Shown here in pieces: positions 8,948 to 17,738 of a stretch of 64,000 nt of DNA. Source of the DNA: Roseburia sp. (lineage in GTDB: Bacteria > Bacillota > Clostridia > Lachnospirales > Lachnospiraceae). The notes below the pieces were generated by a model. That model was not told the DNA's origin, searched no databases, and saw only the letters and a list, made by a program, of their open reading frames with translations. Location: contig JAMPFV010000004.1 of the NCBI GenBank assembly GCA_023664265.1, positions 22,383-86,382 on the forward strand. The letters are read 5' to 3'. Positions within the stretch are counted from its first letter, which is position 1, and each line of letters starts with the position of its first letter. The translations under genes were made by a program, and so were the position numbers.

Positions 8948-10420
8948 CTAAAATTGAAAATAGATAAAGCTCGCGGCGTCATAGGTTCCTCCCCAAATCC
9001 CGAAAATCAGCACAAACCAAATCGCCGTGATGTAACACAGCCATCGGCACCAAAGCTCCTGCTCCAAAATAATCTTCCTAATCTCAATTCCCCTGTATTT
9101 CATAAAATCCGAGAAAAACAGCACCGCGATCGCCAGAAGCAGAATGCGGAAGCTCCATCGGCTCAGGCCAAGCTCATACAATCCCCCTGTCCAAAGTATG
9201 CCCATGTTTCCGATATGCAGCATGCTTCGGATAATCTCCACGGCCGAGCCAAGGCTCTCCGCGCGGAAAAATATCCACGCGAAATCCACCAGCGCGAAGG
9301 TAACCAGCCCGCTCACGATCTTATGTCCCACGGAGTCCGGCTTCATGCCGAATATGTCGTTGAGCTTCTCCCGCACCGGTCTCGTGACGCCTCCCGCGAC
9401 CTGATAAATGCCGTGTATCAGCCCCCAGACCACATAGGTGCCCGCCGCGCCGTGCCACAGGCCGCTGACCAGAAAGACAAGGAGAAGGTTGATATATTTT
9501 CGCAGAACGCCCTTTCTGTTTCCACCCAGCGGAATATACAGATAATCGCGGAACCACGTTGACAGCGAAATATGCCATCTGCGCCAGAATTCCCCGATGC
9601 TCCGCGACAGATACGGACAGTTGAAATTGTCCATCAGCTCAAAGCCCAATACTCTTGCCGCACCCACCGCAATCGTCGAGTAACCCGCGAAATCACAGTA
9701 AATCTGTACCGCAAACAGAACCGACGCGGCGATGAGATAAACGCCCCCATACTCCGCGTAATTCCCGTATACCGCGTCCACGATAATCGCCGCCCGGTCG
9801 GCTATGACAAGCTTGAGGAAATATCCCCAGAGCATGGTTAAAAGCCCCTCCCGCATCCTCTCAAAGTCGAATTTATGCGTCTCGTTCACCTGCCTGAGCA
9901 GATTTTTGGAACGCTCTATCGGCCCCGCAACCAGCTGCGGGAAAAAGGCCACAAACAACGCGTATTTAAAGAAATTCCGCTCCGCGCGAACCTCCCCTCT
10001 GTAGACGTCCATGGTATAGCTCAGCGCCTGAAAGGTGTAAAAGGAGATGCCCACAGGGAGCAAAAAGGAAAGGGACGGCTTGGGCAGCGAGATATGAATG
10101 CCCGAGAGCAGCAAATTGAGGGAATCGATCGCGAAATTAAAATATTTAAAGAAGAACAAAACGGCGATATTCAATACAAAGCTCACCGCAACGGCCGTCT
10201 TTTTCGCCCTTTGAGAGTCCGCCCTCTCGATTGCGATACCGCTCGCATAGGTCACCGCGGTCGAGAACAGAAGCAGCAGCACATACCGGGCATCCCAGCT
10301 CATATAGAAATACCAGCTTGCCGCAAGCAGCCAGACATACCGCACCTTCTTGGGCAACGCAAAATTAATCAGTATGACAATCGGAAAAAAAATCAAAAAA
10401 GAATAGGAGTTAAATAACAT
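8948..10420 (-). CDS. MBOAT-family O-acyltransferase (AlgI-like, copy 1)
   Basis: 490 residues with about 10-12 membrane helices. The family core FWRRWHISLSTWFRDYLYIPLGGNR and the VSGLWHGAAGTYVVWGLIHG segment carrying the catalytic histidine are present. It is expected to move acetyl from acetyl-CoA across the membrane for O-acetylation of the polysaccharide with its downstream SGNH partner. The C-terminus ends in YFQF, just like the second MBOAT of the window (50593-52095), showing that the two systems are paralogous. The ribosome-binding site AGAGGAAG precedes the ATG. Confidence 0.93.
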   Translation of the reverse strand: MLFNSYSFLIFFPIVILINFALPKKVRYVWLLAASWYFYMSWDARYVLLLLFSTAVTYASGIAIERADSQRAKKTAVAVSFVLNIAVLFFFKYFNFAIDSLNLLLSGIHISLPKPSLSFLLPVGISFYTFQALSYTMDVYRGEVRAERNFFKYALFVAFFPQLVAGPIERSKNLLRQVNETHKFDFERMREGLLTMLWGYFLKLVIADRAAIIVDAVYGNYAEYGGVYLIAASVLFAVQIYCDFAGYSTIAVGAARVLGFELMDNFNCPYLSRSIGEFWRRWHISLSTWFRDYLYIPLGGNRKGVLRKYINLLLVFLVSGLWHGAAGTYVVWGLIHGIYQVAGGVTRPVREKLNDIFGMKPDSVGHKIVSGLVTFALVDFAWIFFRAESLGSAVEIIRSMLHIGNMGILWTGGLYELGLSRWSFRILLLAIAVLFFSDFMKYRGIEIRKIILEQELWCRWLCYITAIWFVLIFGIWGGTYDAASFIYFQF

Positions 10421-10466
10421 GAGCGCTTCCTCTGTTTACCGGATTTTACATTCGTAACCAACTGAT

Positions 10467-10496
10467 AGTATAGCATACTCAGCCTGAAAAGCGCAA
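10467..10496 (-). promoter_or_regulatory. Putative promoter for the MBOAT copy 1 operon
   Basis: Read on the minus strand, TTGCGC (10496-10491) and TATACT (10472-10467) are 18 bases apart, just upstream of the MBOAT gene. The -35 box lies inside the perfect hairpin at 10479-10522, so cruciform formation or termination there could affect initiation. Confidence 0.45.
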
Positions 10497-10522
10497 TCCA
10501 CAGATTGCGCTTTTCAGGCTGA
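10479..10522. terminator. Perfect 20-bp stem-loop between the GLUG gene and the MBOAT gene
   Basis: TCAGCCTGAAAAGCGCAATC is followed by loop CACA and its exact reverse complement. It lies after the stop of the GLUG gene (10581) in the direction of transcription, so it probably ends that transcript. It lacks a proper U-run on either strand, which is unusual for an intrinsic terminator. Confidence 0.6.
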
Positions 10523-10580
10523 CTGATACTGCTATTTTCCCCGGAAGCCGCAGTTTCATGCGCGCCGGCTCCAAATCCGC

Positions 10581-13500
10581 TTACGGCGTCTTCTGCTCCG
10601 CGTCGTCCGCCCTTGCGGCCTTCCTCTTGCGTCTGCGCGCCCGGCTCTTCTTTATCAGGACAAGCAGCGCAATCACCACGGCTGCCGCCGCGCCCGCCGC
10701 GATAAATCCTCTTATGTCCGTCTTCTCCTCCACCACGCAGAAGGCCTCCCTGCTCCCAGTCATCTCCACCTGTAAATACTGCCCTCTGGCCTTGCTCTCG
10801 CGCTGTGTCCACACGCCGTCGCGGTATCCCCACACCACTGCGTCCTCATAGGGATTCAGCAGCCGCACGGCAAAGGTTTCCGCATCGCCGATATTTGCAT
10901 TCTCCAGCGTGACATTGTAGATGACATGCTCCTTATCCCGCGCGGCCTCCGGCGACGCCATATCGCTTATCCCGACCTTCAGCGTCGTCTCCTCCGTGAA
11001 TATCTGCTCCACCAGCGCATACGGCCTCCGGTATTCCTCCGCGGTCTCCGCGCTTTCCATGTACTTTTCATTGCTCTCCACCACGGTGACGTTTTCCCTG
11101 TATTCACCGTTGATCACGAGATTTCCCTTCATGTACTCGCCCGTGTAGTCCGGCCACACGCCGTAATACCCTTCCCGCTCCGGAATCTGCGGATACTGCA
11201 GACCGGCAAGACTCTCCCCGAAGGCGACCTCCTGCGTGCCGAGATAGCTGTCCTCTATCCGGTACACGACCTTGAGATGCCGGAACGCCGTCGGGAGATT
11301 TTCCACCGTGAGCAGCTCCTCATACGTTATCGGCTCCGCGATACCCACATAGCTGATATCATCAACACCGCAAAGCTCGTCGCCCACATAGTAATTCCCG
11401 GATACCTTCGCGGCCTCCTCCTCATCCCCATGCGTATTCTCGTAGGAGGTCACCTGCCCCGCAATCGCTCCCTTTCGGTCTGCGGCCGCCTCGACGCTCA
11501 CAATCGCGCAACAGTCCTTGAGCGTATCCGCATAGCCTGCAATCCCCCCGACATTCTTGTTGCCGGAGACACTGCACAGCGCATAGCAGCGCCTGATAAT
11601 CGTCCGCGACTCCCCGCAGATGCCGCCGACATAGTCGCCCTCGGTGCTCTCCACGCTTCCGTAGCCCTCCGAATCCAACACGACGCCGTGCCTCATATAG
11701 CCGACAATGCCGCCCGCGCCGTCCTTTCGCGCCGTCACATAGCCCTCATTGACGCATCCGGTGATCACGCACTGTGTAACGTACCTCCTGCCGATGCGGT
11801 ACTCGACGCTCCCGGCCGCGCTGTCCTCAGGATCCTCATCATCAATGGACATCGCCCCCGCGATACCGCCGATGTTGATGTCGCCCTTCACAACGCCCTT
11901 GTTCGTGCAGTCGTCCGTCCGGCCCGTCGTTATGGTCTCAATCTCCTCGTCCGACATATCCTCGTACAGATCCTCCGCACTGAACTCACTGTAATCAGCC
12001 AGCCGGTCAGTCAGAAGATTGAACACGACATTGATCTGGTCATTGACCGCGCGCAGATCCTCATTGATGATATCCGAGTAATCCGACGCGTTGTCCCCGA
12101 GACTCTTCAGACTGTCCGAGATGCCCTTGAGCTGATTGTGAAAGCGCTCACGCTTCTCGTCAAAGGTATCTCCCAGCTGTGTGAATCGGATGTCCGTCTG
12201 TGCATTGATGTAGTTTACAAGCTCTCTGAGTCCGCCCGACGCACCCTTTAAGGAATCGATAATGCTCTGAACATAGCGGGTAGCCGCCTCGATATCCCCC
12301 TTTGCGGCCATTGCCGCGTCGGAGGTGTAGGGCGTTAAGATATTGCTGATCACACCGAGGTCCCCGAGCACCGACGAGGCAGCCACGGACATATCCGCAA
12401 CGGCTTCTGACAGCTTCTCGGCCTCGTCCAGCACCTCCTCCTGCTCCTTGGAGGTAAGCTCACCCCACTCCCTGGGATTTCCGTCCGCATCCGTCAACAG
12501 CTCATTCAGCCGCTTCACGGACTGCTGCACTCTGTCCGAAGCCTCCTGCAGCGCCTTGATATCATCCTTTATGCCCTGTCTGGAAGCGTCAATCGTCTGC
12601 TGCTTATTCTGCCCCTCAAAGGTTATCCGCACACTGTAGGGCGCCGCCGCGTCCTCCATCTCAAACTCATATACATAGGCATCGCTCCGTTTTTTGGAGA
12701 CGGGGACATTCTTTCCCCCTTTGTCAAATACCTCCGGATTCCCGGACAGGATATACCCGGCGTCCGGCTCCACCGTAAGCGTCACGGTATTGCCGCTTAT
12801 GCCGTAAGAAGCATTCCCACTCACATTGGAGGACAAAAGGATCTTGTCCCGGTTGACGCTCTCATCACAGATAAAGGTTGCCGACACCTTAATGTTGGCG
12901 GACGGCATAACCACTGTGTACACGTTTTCGCCGGCGGCAGTCACCGCGATTGCGCTCCCGTTCGCATCCGTCGCCGTCGGAGAACCCGCCAATTTATATC
13001 CGGCCTCCGGCGCGGCGGTAATGGTGATTACGTCATTCTCCCTCGGATTTCCGCTGTCACAGGTCAGGGACCCGCCGACCGTGGACAGCAGCGATACCCT
13101 TCTGTAGTCCGTCTCCTCATAGGGACTTGCGTCTACCTTTGAGACGACATCCAGATGATCGCTCAGCTGCTTTACGGTGTCATTGAGATCCCGAAAGAAC
13201 GAACCTGCGTCGGAGGTATTCTGCATGATGCCCGGAAGCTGCTCCATCACATACTCCATCCGCTCGGCAATCGCCTGCGTCTGACCGATATTGTCATCAA
13301 TAAAGTCCGTCAGCTGCTCCGCAAGCGCATCGCCCGAATCCAACGCCCAATCCGTGTACCGGTTCAGATTGTCCAAGTCCGACTTTACCGTATTCTTTCC
13401 CGCCTGCAAATCGTCAATGGTCTTGTTGATCAGCGTATGCAGCCTGTTCACGGCATCCCGCAGCGACTCCGCCTCGTTGACTTCAATGTACGGCTCCATC

Positions 13501-14486
13501 TGCCCCACAATCCCGCCAACGTCCTTTCGTCCATAGACCCCGCCGCTGTTCGTGCAAAGCGAGACAACGCCCGCCTGACGCCCCGCGATGCCGCCGATAT
13601 TGTATCCCGTGTGCTCATAGCCGACCTTTCCCAGGTTCGTACATCTCGAAATAAGACCGTCCGAATACCCCGCGACGCCGCCGGTATCCACGCCGCTGTA
13701 CAGCTCCGTATCCGATTCGGAGACCGTGATGCTGAAAAAGATGCCCGCACCCATCTCGTCGTCCTCCTCGACCCACTCGCTGTCGTCGTTGATTCCCGCA
13801 CGGTTTGTACACCCCGTAATCACACCGTGGTTCGTCCCCGCGATTCCGCCGGTCATATAGTATCCGGTCACGCGGCCGCCCGCCGCGCATCCCGTTATCG
13901 TCCCCGTCCCTTCATTCACGCCCGCGATGCCGCCCACGGTATCCCGGCCGCTCACGGTTCCCTGGAAGCTGCAGTTCTTGATCATGCCGTAGTTGACGCC
14001 GCAGAAGCTTCCGATGCACTCCTTTTCCTCCGCGCCCTCAATATTCCCCTTGAGCTTCAGATTCTGTACAACACCGTCCCTTTCAATATAGCGGAACAGC
14101 CCCACGACATAGCCGTTGCCCATGTTCTCATAGCCCGAAATCGTATGCCCGAGACCGTCGAAGGTTCCGGCAAAAACGGGAATCATCCGAAAGTCCGTAC
14201 CGGACAGATCAATATCCTTCTCCAGCACAATCCGCTTATTGGCAGACCACGAATCGATATGGCAGTTCTCCGCAAACGCAAGGAAATCCTCCACATTCCG
14301 AATAACAATCTCCTCTATGGCCGACTCCTCCGCCACAGACACCCCCTCCTGTGTGACAGGCATCTGCCAAGGCATTCCGGCCTTTGTCTGCTGCGCCGCC
14401 GCAAGCTCCTGCGCCGGAAGCATTGTGAGGATGAGAATCCCTGCCAGTCCGGCAGACAGCGCTCTAACTCTCTTTCTTGTCTTCAT
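10581..14486 (-). CDS. Large GLUG-repeat, coiled-coil surface protein, membrane anchored
   Basis: 1301 residues. A signal peptide (MKTRKRVRALSAGLAGILIL) is followed by GLUG-type repeats with GGIAGxN motifs (about 150-350), a coiled-coil stretch (about 340-470), two bacterial-repeat-like beta domains with AAPEAGYKL and VEPDAGYIL motifs (about 475-600), a second coiled coil (about 610-830), more GLUG repeats (about 860-1030), and a C-terminal membrane helix with a basic tail (FIAAGAAAAVVIALLVLIKK). It overlaps the 3' end of the MMPL gene by 23 bases, so it is probably the external partner of that exporter, built like YhgE/Pip proteins with repeat domains added. The GLUG repeats suggest surface exposure. 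The function is unproven. Confidence 0.82.
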   Translation of the reverse strand: MKTRKRVRALSAGLAGILILTMLPAQELAAAQQTKAGMPWQMPVTQEGVSVAEESAIEEIVIRNVEDFLAFAENCHIDSWSANKRIVLEKDIDLSGTDFRMIPVFAGTFDGLGHTISGYENMGNGYVVGLFRYIERDGVVQNLKLKGNIEGAEEKECIGSFCGVNYGMIKNCSFQGTVSGRDTVGGIAGVNEGTGTITGCAAGGRVTGYYMTGGIAGTNHGVITGCTNRAGINDDSEWVEEDDEMGAGIFFSITVSESDTELYSGVDTGGVAGYSDGLISRCTNLGKVGYEHTGYNIGGIAGRQAGVVSLCTNSGGVYGRKDVGGIVGQMEPYIEVNEAESLRDAVNRLHTLINKTIDDLQAGKNTVKSDLDNLNRYTDWALDSGDALAEQLTDFIDDNIGQTQAIAERMEYVMEQLPGIMQNTSDAGSFFRDLNDTVKQLSDHLDVVSKVDASPYEETDYRRVSLLSTVGGSLTCDSGNPRENDVITITAAPEAGYKLAGSPTATDANGSAIAVTAAGENVYTVVMPSANIKVSATFICDESVNRDKILLSSNVSGNASYGISGNTVTLTVEPDAGYILSGNPEVFDKGGKNVPVSKKRSDAYVYEFEMEDAAAPYSVRITFEGQNKQQTIDASRQGIKDDIKALQEASDRVQQSVKRLNELLTDADGNPREWGELTSKEQEEVLDEAEKLSEAVADMSVAASSVLGDLGVISNILTPYTSDAAMAAKGDIEAATRYVQSIIDSLKGASGGLRELVNYINAQTDIRFTQLGDTFDEKRERFHNQLKGISDSLKSLGDNASDYSDIINEDLRAVNDQINVVFNLLTDRLADYSEFSAEDLYEDMSDEEIETITTGRTDDCTNKGVVKGDINIGGIAGAMSIDDEDPEDSAAGSVEYRIGRRYVTQCVITGCVNEGYVTARKDGAGGIVGYMRHGVVLDSEGYGSVESTEGDYVGGICGESRTIIRRCYALCSVSGNKNVGGIAGYADTLKDCCAIVSVEAAADRKGAIAGQVTSYENTHGDEEEAAKVSGNYYVGDELCGVDDISYVGIAEPITYEELLTVENLPTAFRHLKVVYRIEDSYLGTQEVAFGESLAGLQYPQIPEREGYYGVWPDYTGEYMKGNLVINGEYRENVTVVESNEKYMESAETAEEYRRPYALVEQIFTEETTLKVGISDMASPEAARDKEHVIYNVTLENANIGDAETFAVRLLNPYEDAVVWGYRDGVWTQRESKARGQYLQVEMTGSREAFCVVEEKTDIRGFIAAGAAAAVVIALLVLIKKSRARRRKRKAARADDAEQKTP

Positions 14487-16959
14487 CTGCTTCCCCCTCT
14501 TCCTTCCGCATCAATTCCTCCAACGCGAGACCTTCATCCTCCTTGGGCTCCACTTTGCCCATATTGACCAAAAGGTTCGCCTCGCCGCGCACGAAGCCGT
14601 GTACCTCCGCGATAATGCTTCCGTTGATCTGCCCCTGTACAATGCCGTCAACCCGCATCAGACCGACGCTCCGCTCAAGCTTGAGCGGGATGGAAACCGC
14701 AAACGAGGTCTTGTCGATAATCTTTTCGCCCAGCAGGAGGATCTGCGGCAGCACAAACATAACCGTGAAAATGGAAAGGATTGTGCCGCGCCCCAGACAC
14801 TGTCCGATGCCGCACACCGCGCCGTCCGAGGACATCTGTCCGATCAAGATGCCCGCGAGCGCAAGCATGGTGCCCGAGGTTACGATAGTCGGAAACGCGA
14901 AGTTCATCGTCTCTATGATCGCATCCTTTTTGGACATCTTATCCTTTATCTCCAGAAATCTTCCCGAGATGACAATCGCATAGTCGATGTTCGCGCCCAT
15001 CTGGATAGAGGACACGATCATCGCACTCAGGAAAAACACATTCTGCTGCTGCAGGGACGGGAAGGAGAAATTCACCCAGATAACCCCTTGGATAACCGCG
15101 ATCAGAAGCACCGGCATCCCCGCCGACATAAACGTAAACAACAGCACCACCAGCACGGCCAGTATCGAGACCACGTTTACAACGGCGTTATCCCGCTGGA
15201 AGGTCTTATACAAATCATACTGGCTCGTGGACTCCCCCGGGACAAGCACCTCACTCACGTCATAATATTTCCCCGCGATCTCGTGCATCTCGTCCAGAAA
15301 GGCGAAGGTCTCATCGCCCTCCTGCGGCAGCGTCAGGTATACCAGCATACGGCTGTAGTCCTCTCCCTGAAGCTGATCCAGCGCAATCTGCATCTTCGTG
15401 TGGGCATTCTCAAGGGTGTCCATCATCTCATCGTCCAGCGTGACATACCCCTCCTGCACTTCATCATAGAGAAACATAAAAATATCGATCAGCGGTACGC
15501 TATAGTTGGAAAAGCCGTTCACAATCTTGGCGTAATTCTCGTCGTTGACCGCATACGCCATGTACAGCAGCTCCGCCACCTCATAGTCCAGCTCTAAAAG
15601 CTCGGAAAAATTCCGCGCCGTCAGCTTATCCGTCAGCATATAGCCGTCCATCGCCTCCGTGTTGGCAAGCCCCTGCGAATGATCTACCTCCGGCCTTGCG
15701 TCCAGCTCCTTTAAGAGCTTCTTCTCCTTCTCGTAGCTCCCCGCAGGAACGACGAGCGCCACATAGTTCTCCGATCCGAAGCTCTCCTCTATCATCTCGT
15801 CCACCACCATCGCGTCGCTCTGCACGGGCGTCTCCAACTGCGTATACCCGTATACATACGGGCATTTCGACTGAATCAGATACGCGCCCACAAGGACAAC
15901 GAGAAACAAAGGCGGGATAATATATCTCGTCTTATAGGCAAACTTCCCGACAAACGGAATCGCGGGGATAAAGCTCTTATGCCTTGTCTTGTCCATCGCC
16001 TTGCCAAACAGCATCAAAAGTCCCGGCATCAGCAGGAATACCGCGAGCAGACTGAGGAAAATCGCCCTGATTAAGCACAGCGCCATATCCCTTCCGATGC
16101 CAAACTGCATGAACATCATGGCAATCAGACCGCCGACCGTCGTCAGCGAGCTTGAGGAAATCTCCGGAATCGCCTTGCTGAGCGCCACGATGTCCGCCTC
16201 CCGGATATCGAGCTTCTGGTGCTCCTCCTTGAACCGGTTGCAGAAGATAACCGCATAGTCCACCGACAGGGCAAGCTGCAATACAATCGTGACGGAATCC
16301 GACACGAAGGAGATTGTCCCCATCAGGAAATTCGTGCCCTTGGTAATCAGCGCCGCCGAGCAGAAGGTCAGCAGCAACACGGGCACCTCCGCCCATGTCT
16401 GTGAGGTAAAGAGCAGCACCGACACCACCACGATAGCGACAAGCACGCTGATCACGGACATCTCCTTTGCAAGCTGCTCCGCGGACGCATCCCCCATCGA
16501 GGTCGATACATAAATGTCATATCCGTCCAGCATCGCCCTGACCTCGTCCAGCGCCTCCAGCGCCCGGTCGTCCGTCTCGTCATAGCCGAAGGTAATGCTG
16601 TACAGCGCCGAGAAATTGTTGTAATGCTCCTTGGAATTGTCAAAATCCAGCATGATGATGCTGTCCATCTCTGAAAGCTCCTCGTAGATTCGGTCCGCCT
16701 CATCATATGGAATGTTCGTCACCATCACCTTCGCCGTGCCATAGGTGATGAACTGCTCCTCCATACGGTCAAGCCCCCTGCTTGTCTCCGTTGTCTCCGG
16801 CAGATAGGCCGAAAGCGCATTCTCCACCGATACCCAGTTCATTGAAACCACGGAAAAAATGATTGCAATACCGAATAACAGAAAGAACAAATTGCGCCTG
16901 TCCACGATAAAGGTTGCAACCTTTATCATAAAATTACCGTTTTTGGATTCCTCCTCCAT
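14464..16959 (-). CDS. MMPL/RND-family transporter
   Basis: 831 residues from the ATG at 16959, which has GAGGAG eight bases upstream; an earlier in-frame start at 17052 would lie within the divergent promoter and is rejected. It shows the duplicated RND plan: helix 1, a large external loop, six helices, then the same again. Each half has the DY proton-relay motif (LALSVDYAVIFCNRF and ANIDYAIVISGRF). MMPL proteins export lipids, glycolipids or siderophores using proton flow. With a divergent TetR gene upstream and the GLUG protein downstream it forms a self-contained module inside the glycan locus. The substrate is unknown. Confidence 0.92.
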   Translation of the reverse strand: MEEESKNGNFMIKVATFIVDRRNLFFLLFGIAIIFSVVSMNWVSVENALSAYLPETTETSRGLDRMEEQFITYGTAKVMVTNIPYDEADRIYEELSEMDSIIMLDFDNSKEHYNNFSALYSITFGYDETDDRALEALDEVRAMLDGYDIYVSTSMGDASAEQLAKEMSVISVLVAIVVVSVLLFTSQTWAEVPVLLLTFCSAALITKGTNFLMGTISFVSDSVTIVLQLALSVDYAVIFCNRFKEEHQKLDIREADIVALSKAIPEISSSSLTTVGGLIAMMFMQFGIGRDMALCLIRAIFLSLLAVFLLMPGLLMLFGKAMDKTRHKSFIPAIPFVGKFAYKTRYIIPPLFLVVLVGAYLIQSKCPYVYGYTQLETPVQSDAMVVDEMIEESFGSENYVALVVPAGSYEKEKKLLKELDARPEVDHSQGLANTEAMDGYMLTDKLTARNFSELLELDYEVAELLYMAYAVNDENYAKIVNGFSNYSVPLIDIFMFLYDEVQEGYVTLDDEMMDTLENAHTKMQIALDQLQGEDYSRMLVYLTLPQEGDETFAFLDEMHEIAGKYYDVSEVLVPGESTSQYDLYKTFQRDNAVVNVVSILAVLVVLLFTFMSAGMPVLLIAVIQGVIWVNFSFPSLQQQNVFFLSAMIVSSIQMGANIDYAIVISGRFLEIKDKMSKKDAIIETMNFAFPTIVTSGTMLALAGILIGQMSSDGAVCGIGQCLGRGTILSIFTVMFVLPQILLLGEKIIDKTSFAVSIPLKLERSVGLMRVDGIVQGQINGSIIAEVHGFVRGEANLLVNMGKVEPKEDEGLALEELMRKEEGEADEDKKES

Positions 16960-16995
16960 GTTCTCACTCCTCTGTGTACCGCCATAATCACGCGG

Positions 16996-17024
16996 TTTTA
17001 CTAGGAGATATTTTACTACGGAGA
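16996..17024. repeat. Direct repeat TTTTACTA(C)GGAGA, possible TetR operator
   Basis: TTTTACTAGGAGA at 16996-17008 and TTTTACTACGGAGA at 17011-17024 overlap the -10 box of the MMPL promoter. TetR operators are usually palindromic, so this direct repeat is only a candidate binding site. Confidence 0.3.
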
Positions 17025-17038
17025 AATTGTATACGCAA
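17010..17038 (-). promoter_or_regulatory. Promoter for the MMPL-GLUG operon
   Basis: On the minus strand TTGCGT (17038-17033) and TAAAAT (17015-17010) are separated by 17 bases, about 50 bases upstream of the MMPL start codon. It lies between the divergent MMPL and TetR genes, so repression by the TetR protein is likely. Confidence 0.55.
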
Positions 17039-17078
17039 TCAACATATTCCAAAAATTTGTATTATTTTGAACACTCTG

Positions 17079-17108
17079 TTGCATTTTGTCGGATTTTATG
17101 GATAATAT
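17079..17108 (+). promoter_or_regulatory. Promoter for the TetR gene
   Basis: TTGCAT (17079-17084) and TAATAT (17103-17108) are separated by 18 bases, 60 bases before the TetR start. The AT-rich intergenic stretch between 16960 and 17168 holds both divergent promoters. Confidence 0.45.
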
Positions 17109-17168
17109 TATTATAAAAAAAATTAAAATTTCATAAAACGGATTTCTCGTTTGGAAAGGAGGACGAAG

Positions 17169-17738
17169 ATGTCCCAAAAAGCGGAATACAAGAGCGCTGT
17201 CCGCTCAAGAAGACTGATTAAGAACGCATTGATCGCTCTGCTGCGGGAAAAGCCGCTCAACAAGATTACGGTGACAGACATTGTCAGCCGGGCGCAGCTC
17301 AACCGCGGCACCTTCTACGCGCACTACCCCGACATCGGCAGCCTGATTCAGTCCATTGAGGATGAAATCGTGCAGACGCTGTGCGATCTGCTGTGCGCGC
17401 TCGAGGAGCCGAATCCCTTGGACGCGCCGCTCCCGCTCTTTCTTCAGATATCGGAATATCTGGAGGAAAACCGGGAGGTCATCCTCGCGCTGATGAACTC
17501 GCACGTCACAAACGCCTTCTTCGTGTCGCTTCCCGAGCTGATTACCGGACATCTCGTCACCTCCGGCGGCATTGCGCAAAGCCGTCGCAGCAGTCCCGAA
17601 TTTCAGACCCGCTGCAGATTTTACGCGGGCGGCGCCGCAAGCCTGTATATCGCGTGGTTCCAAGGCACCCTCGACTGCAGTCTGCGGGACATCGCCTATA
17701 TCCTCGAGCGAATCATCCGGAGCCGGCCGCTCTCCTAG
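17169..17738 (+). CDS. TetR/AcrR-family regulator of the MMPL module
   Basis: 189 residues. The N-terminal HTH is clear (residues about 12-55): LIKNALIALLREKPLNKITVTDI followed by SRAQLNRGTFYAHYPD, the recognition helix region. The rest is an alpha-helical ligand domain of the TetR_C type. I use the ATG at 17169 because AAAGGAGG ends seven bases before it; the TTG at 17151 would lie within that ribosome-binding site. It is divergent from the MMPL transporter and probably represses it and itself. Its stop codon overlaps the stop of the convergent GT4 gene through a shared CTAG. Confidence 0.9.
   Translation: MSQKAEYKSAVRSRRLIKNALIALLREKPLNKITVTDIVSRAQLNRGTFYAHYPDIGSLIQSIEDEIVQTLCDLLCALEEPNPLDAPLPLFLQISEYLEENREVILALMNSHVTNAFFVSLPELITGHLVTSGGIAQSRRSSPEFQTRCRFYAGGAASLYIAWFQGTLDCSLRDIAYILERIIRSRPLS

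Noticed and set aside
10926..15597. Several long plus-strand frames (441, 470 and 452 codons) opposite the GLUG and MMPL genes
   Set aside because: They are antisense shadows: no ribosome-binding site or domain was seen, and the minus-strand proteins have clear signal peptide, repeats and transport motifs.
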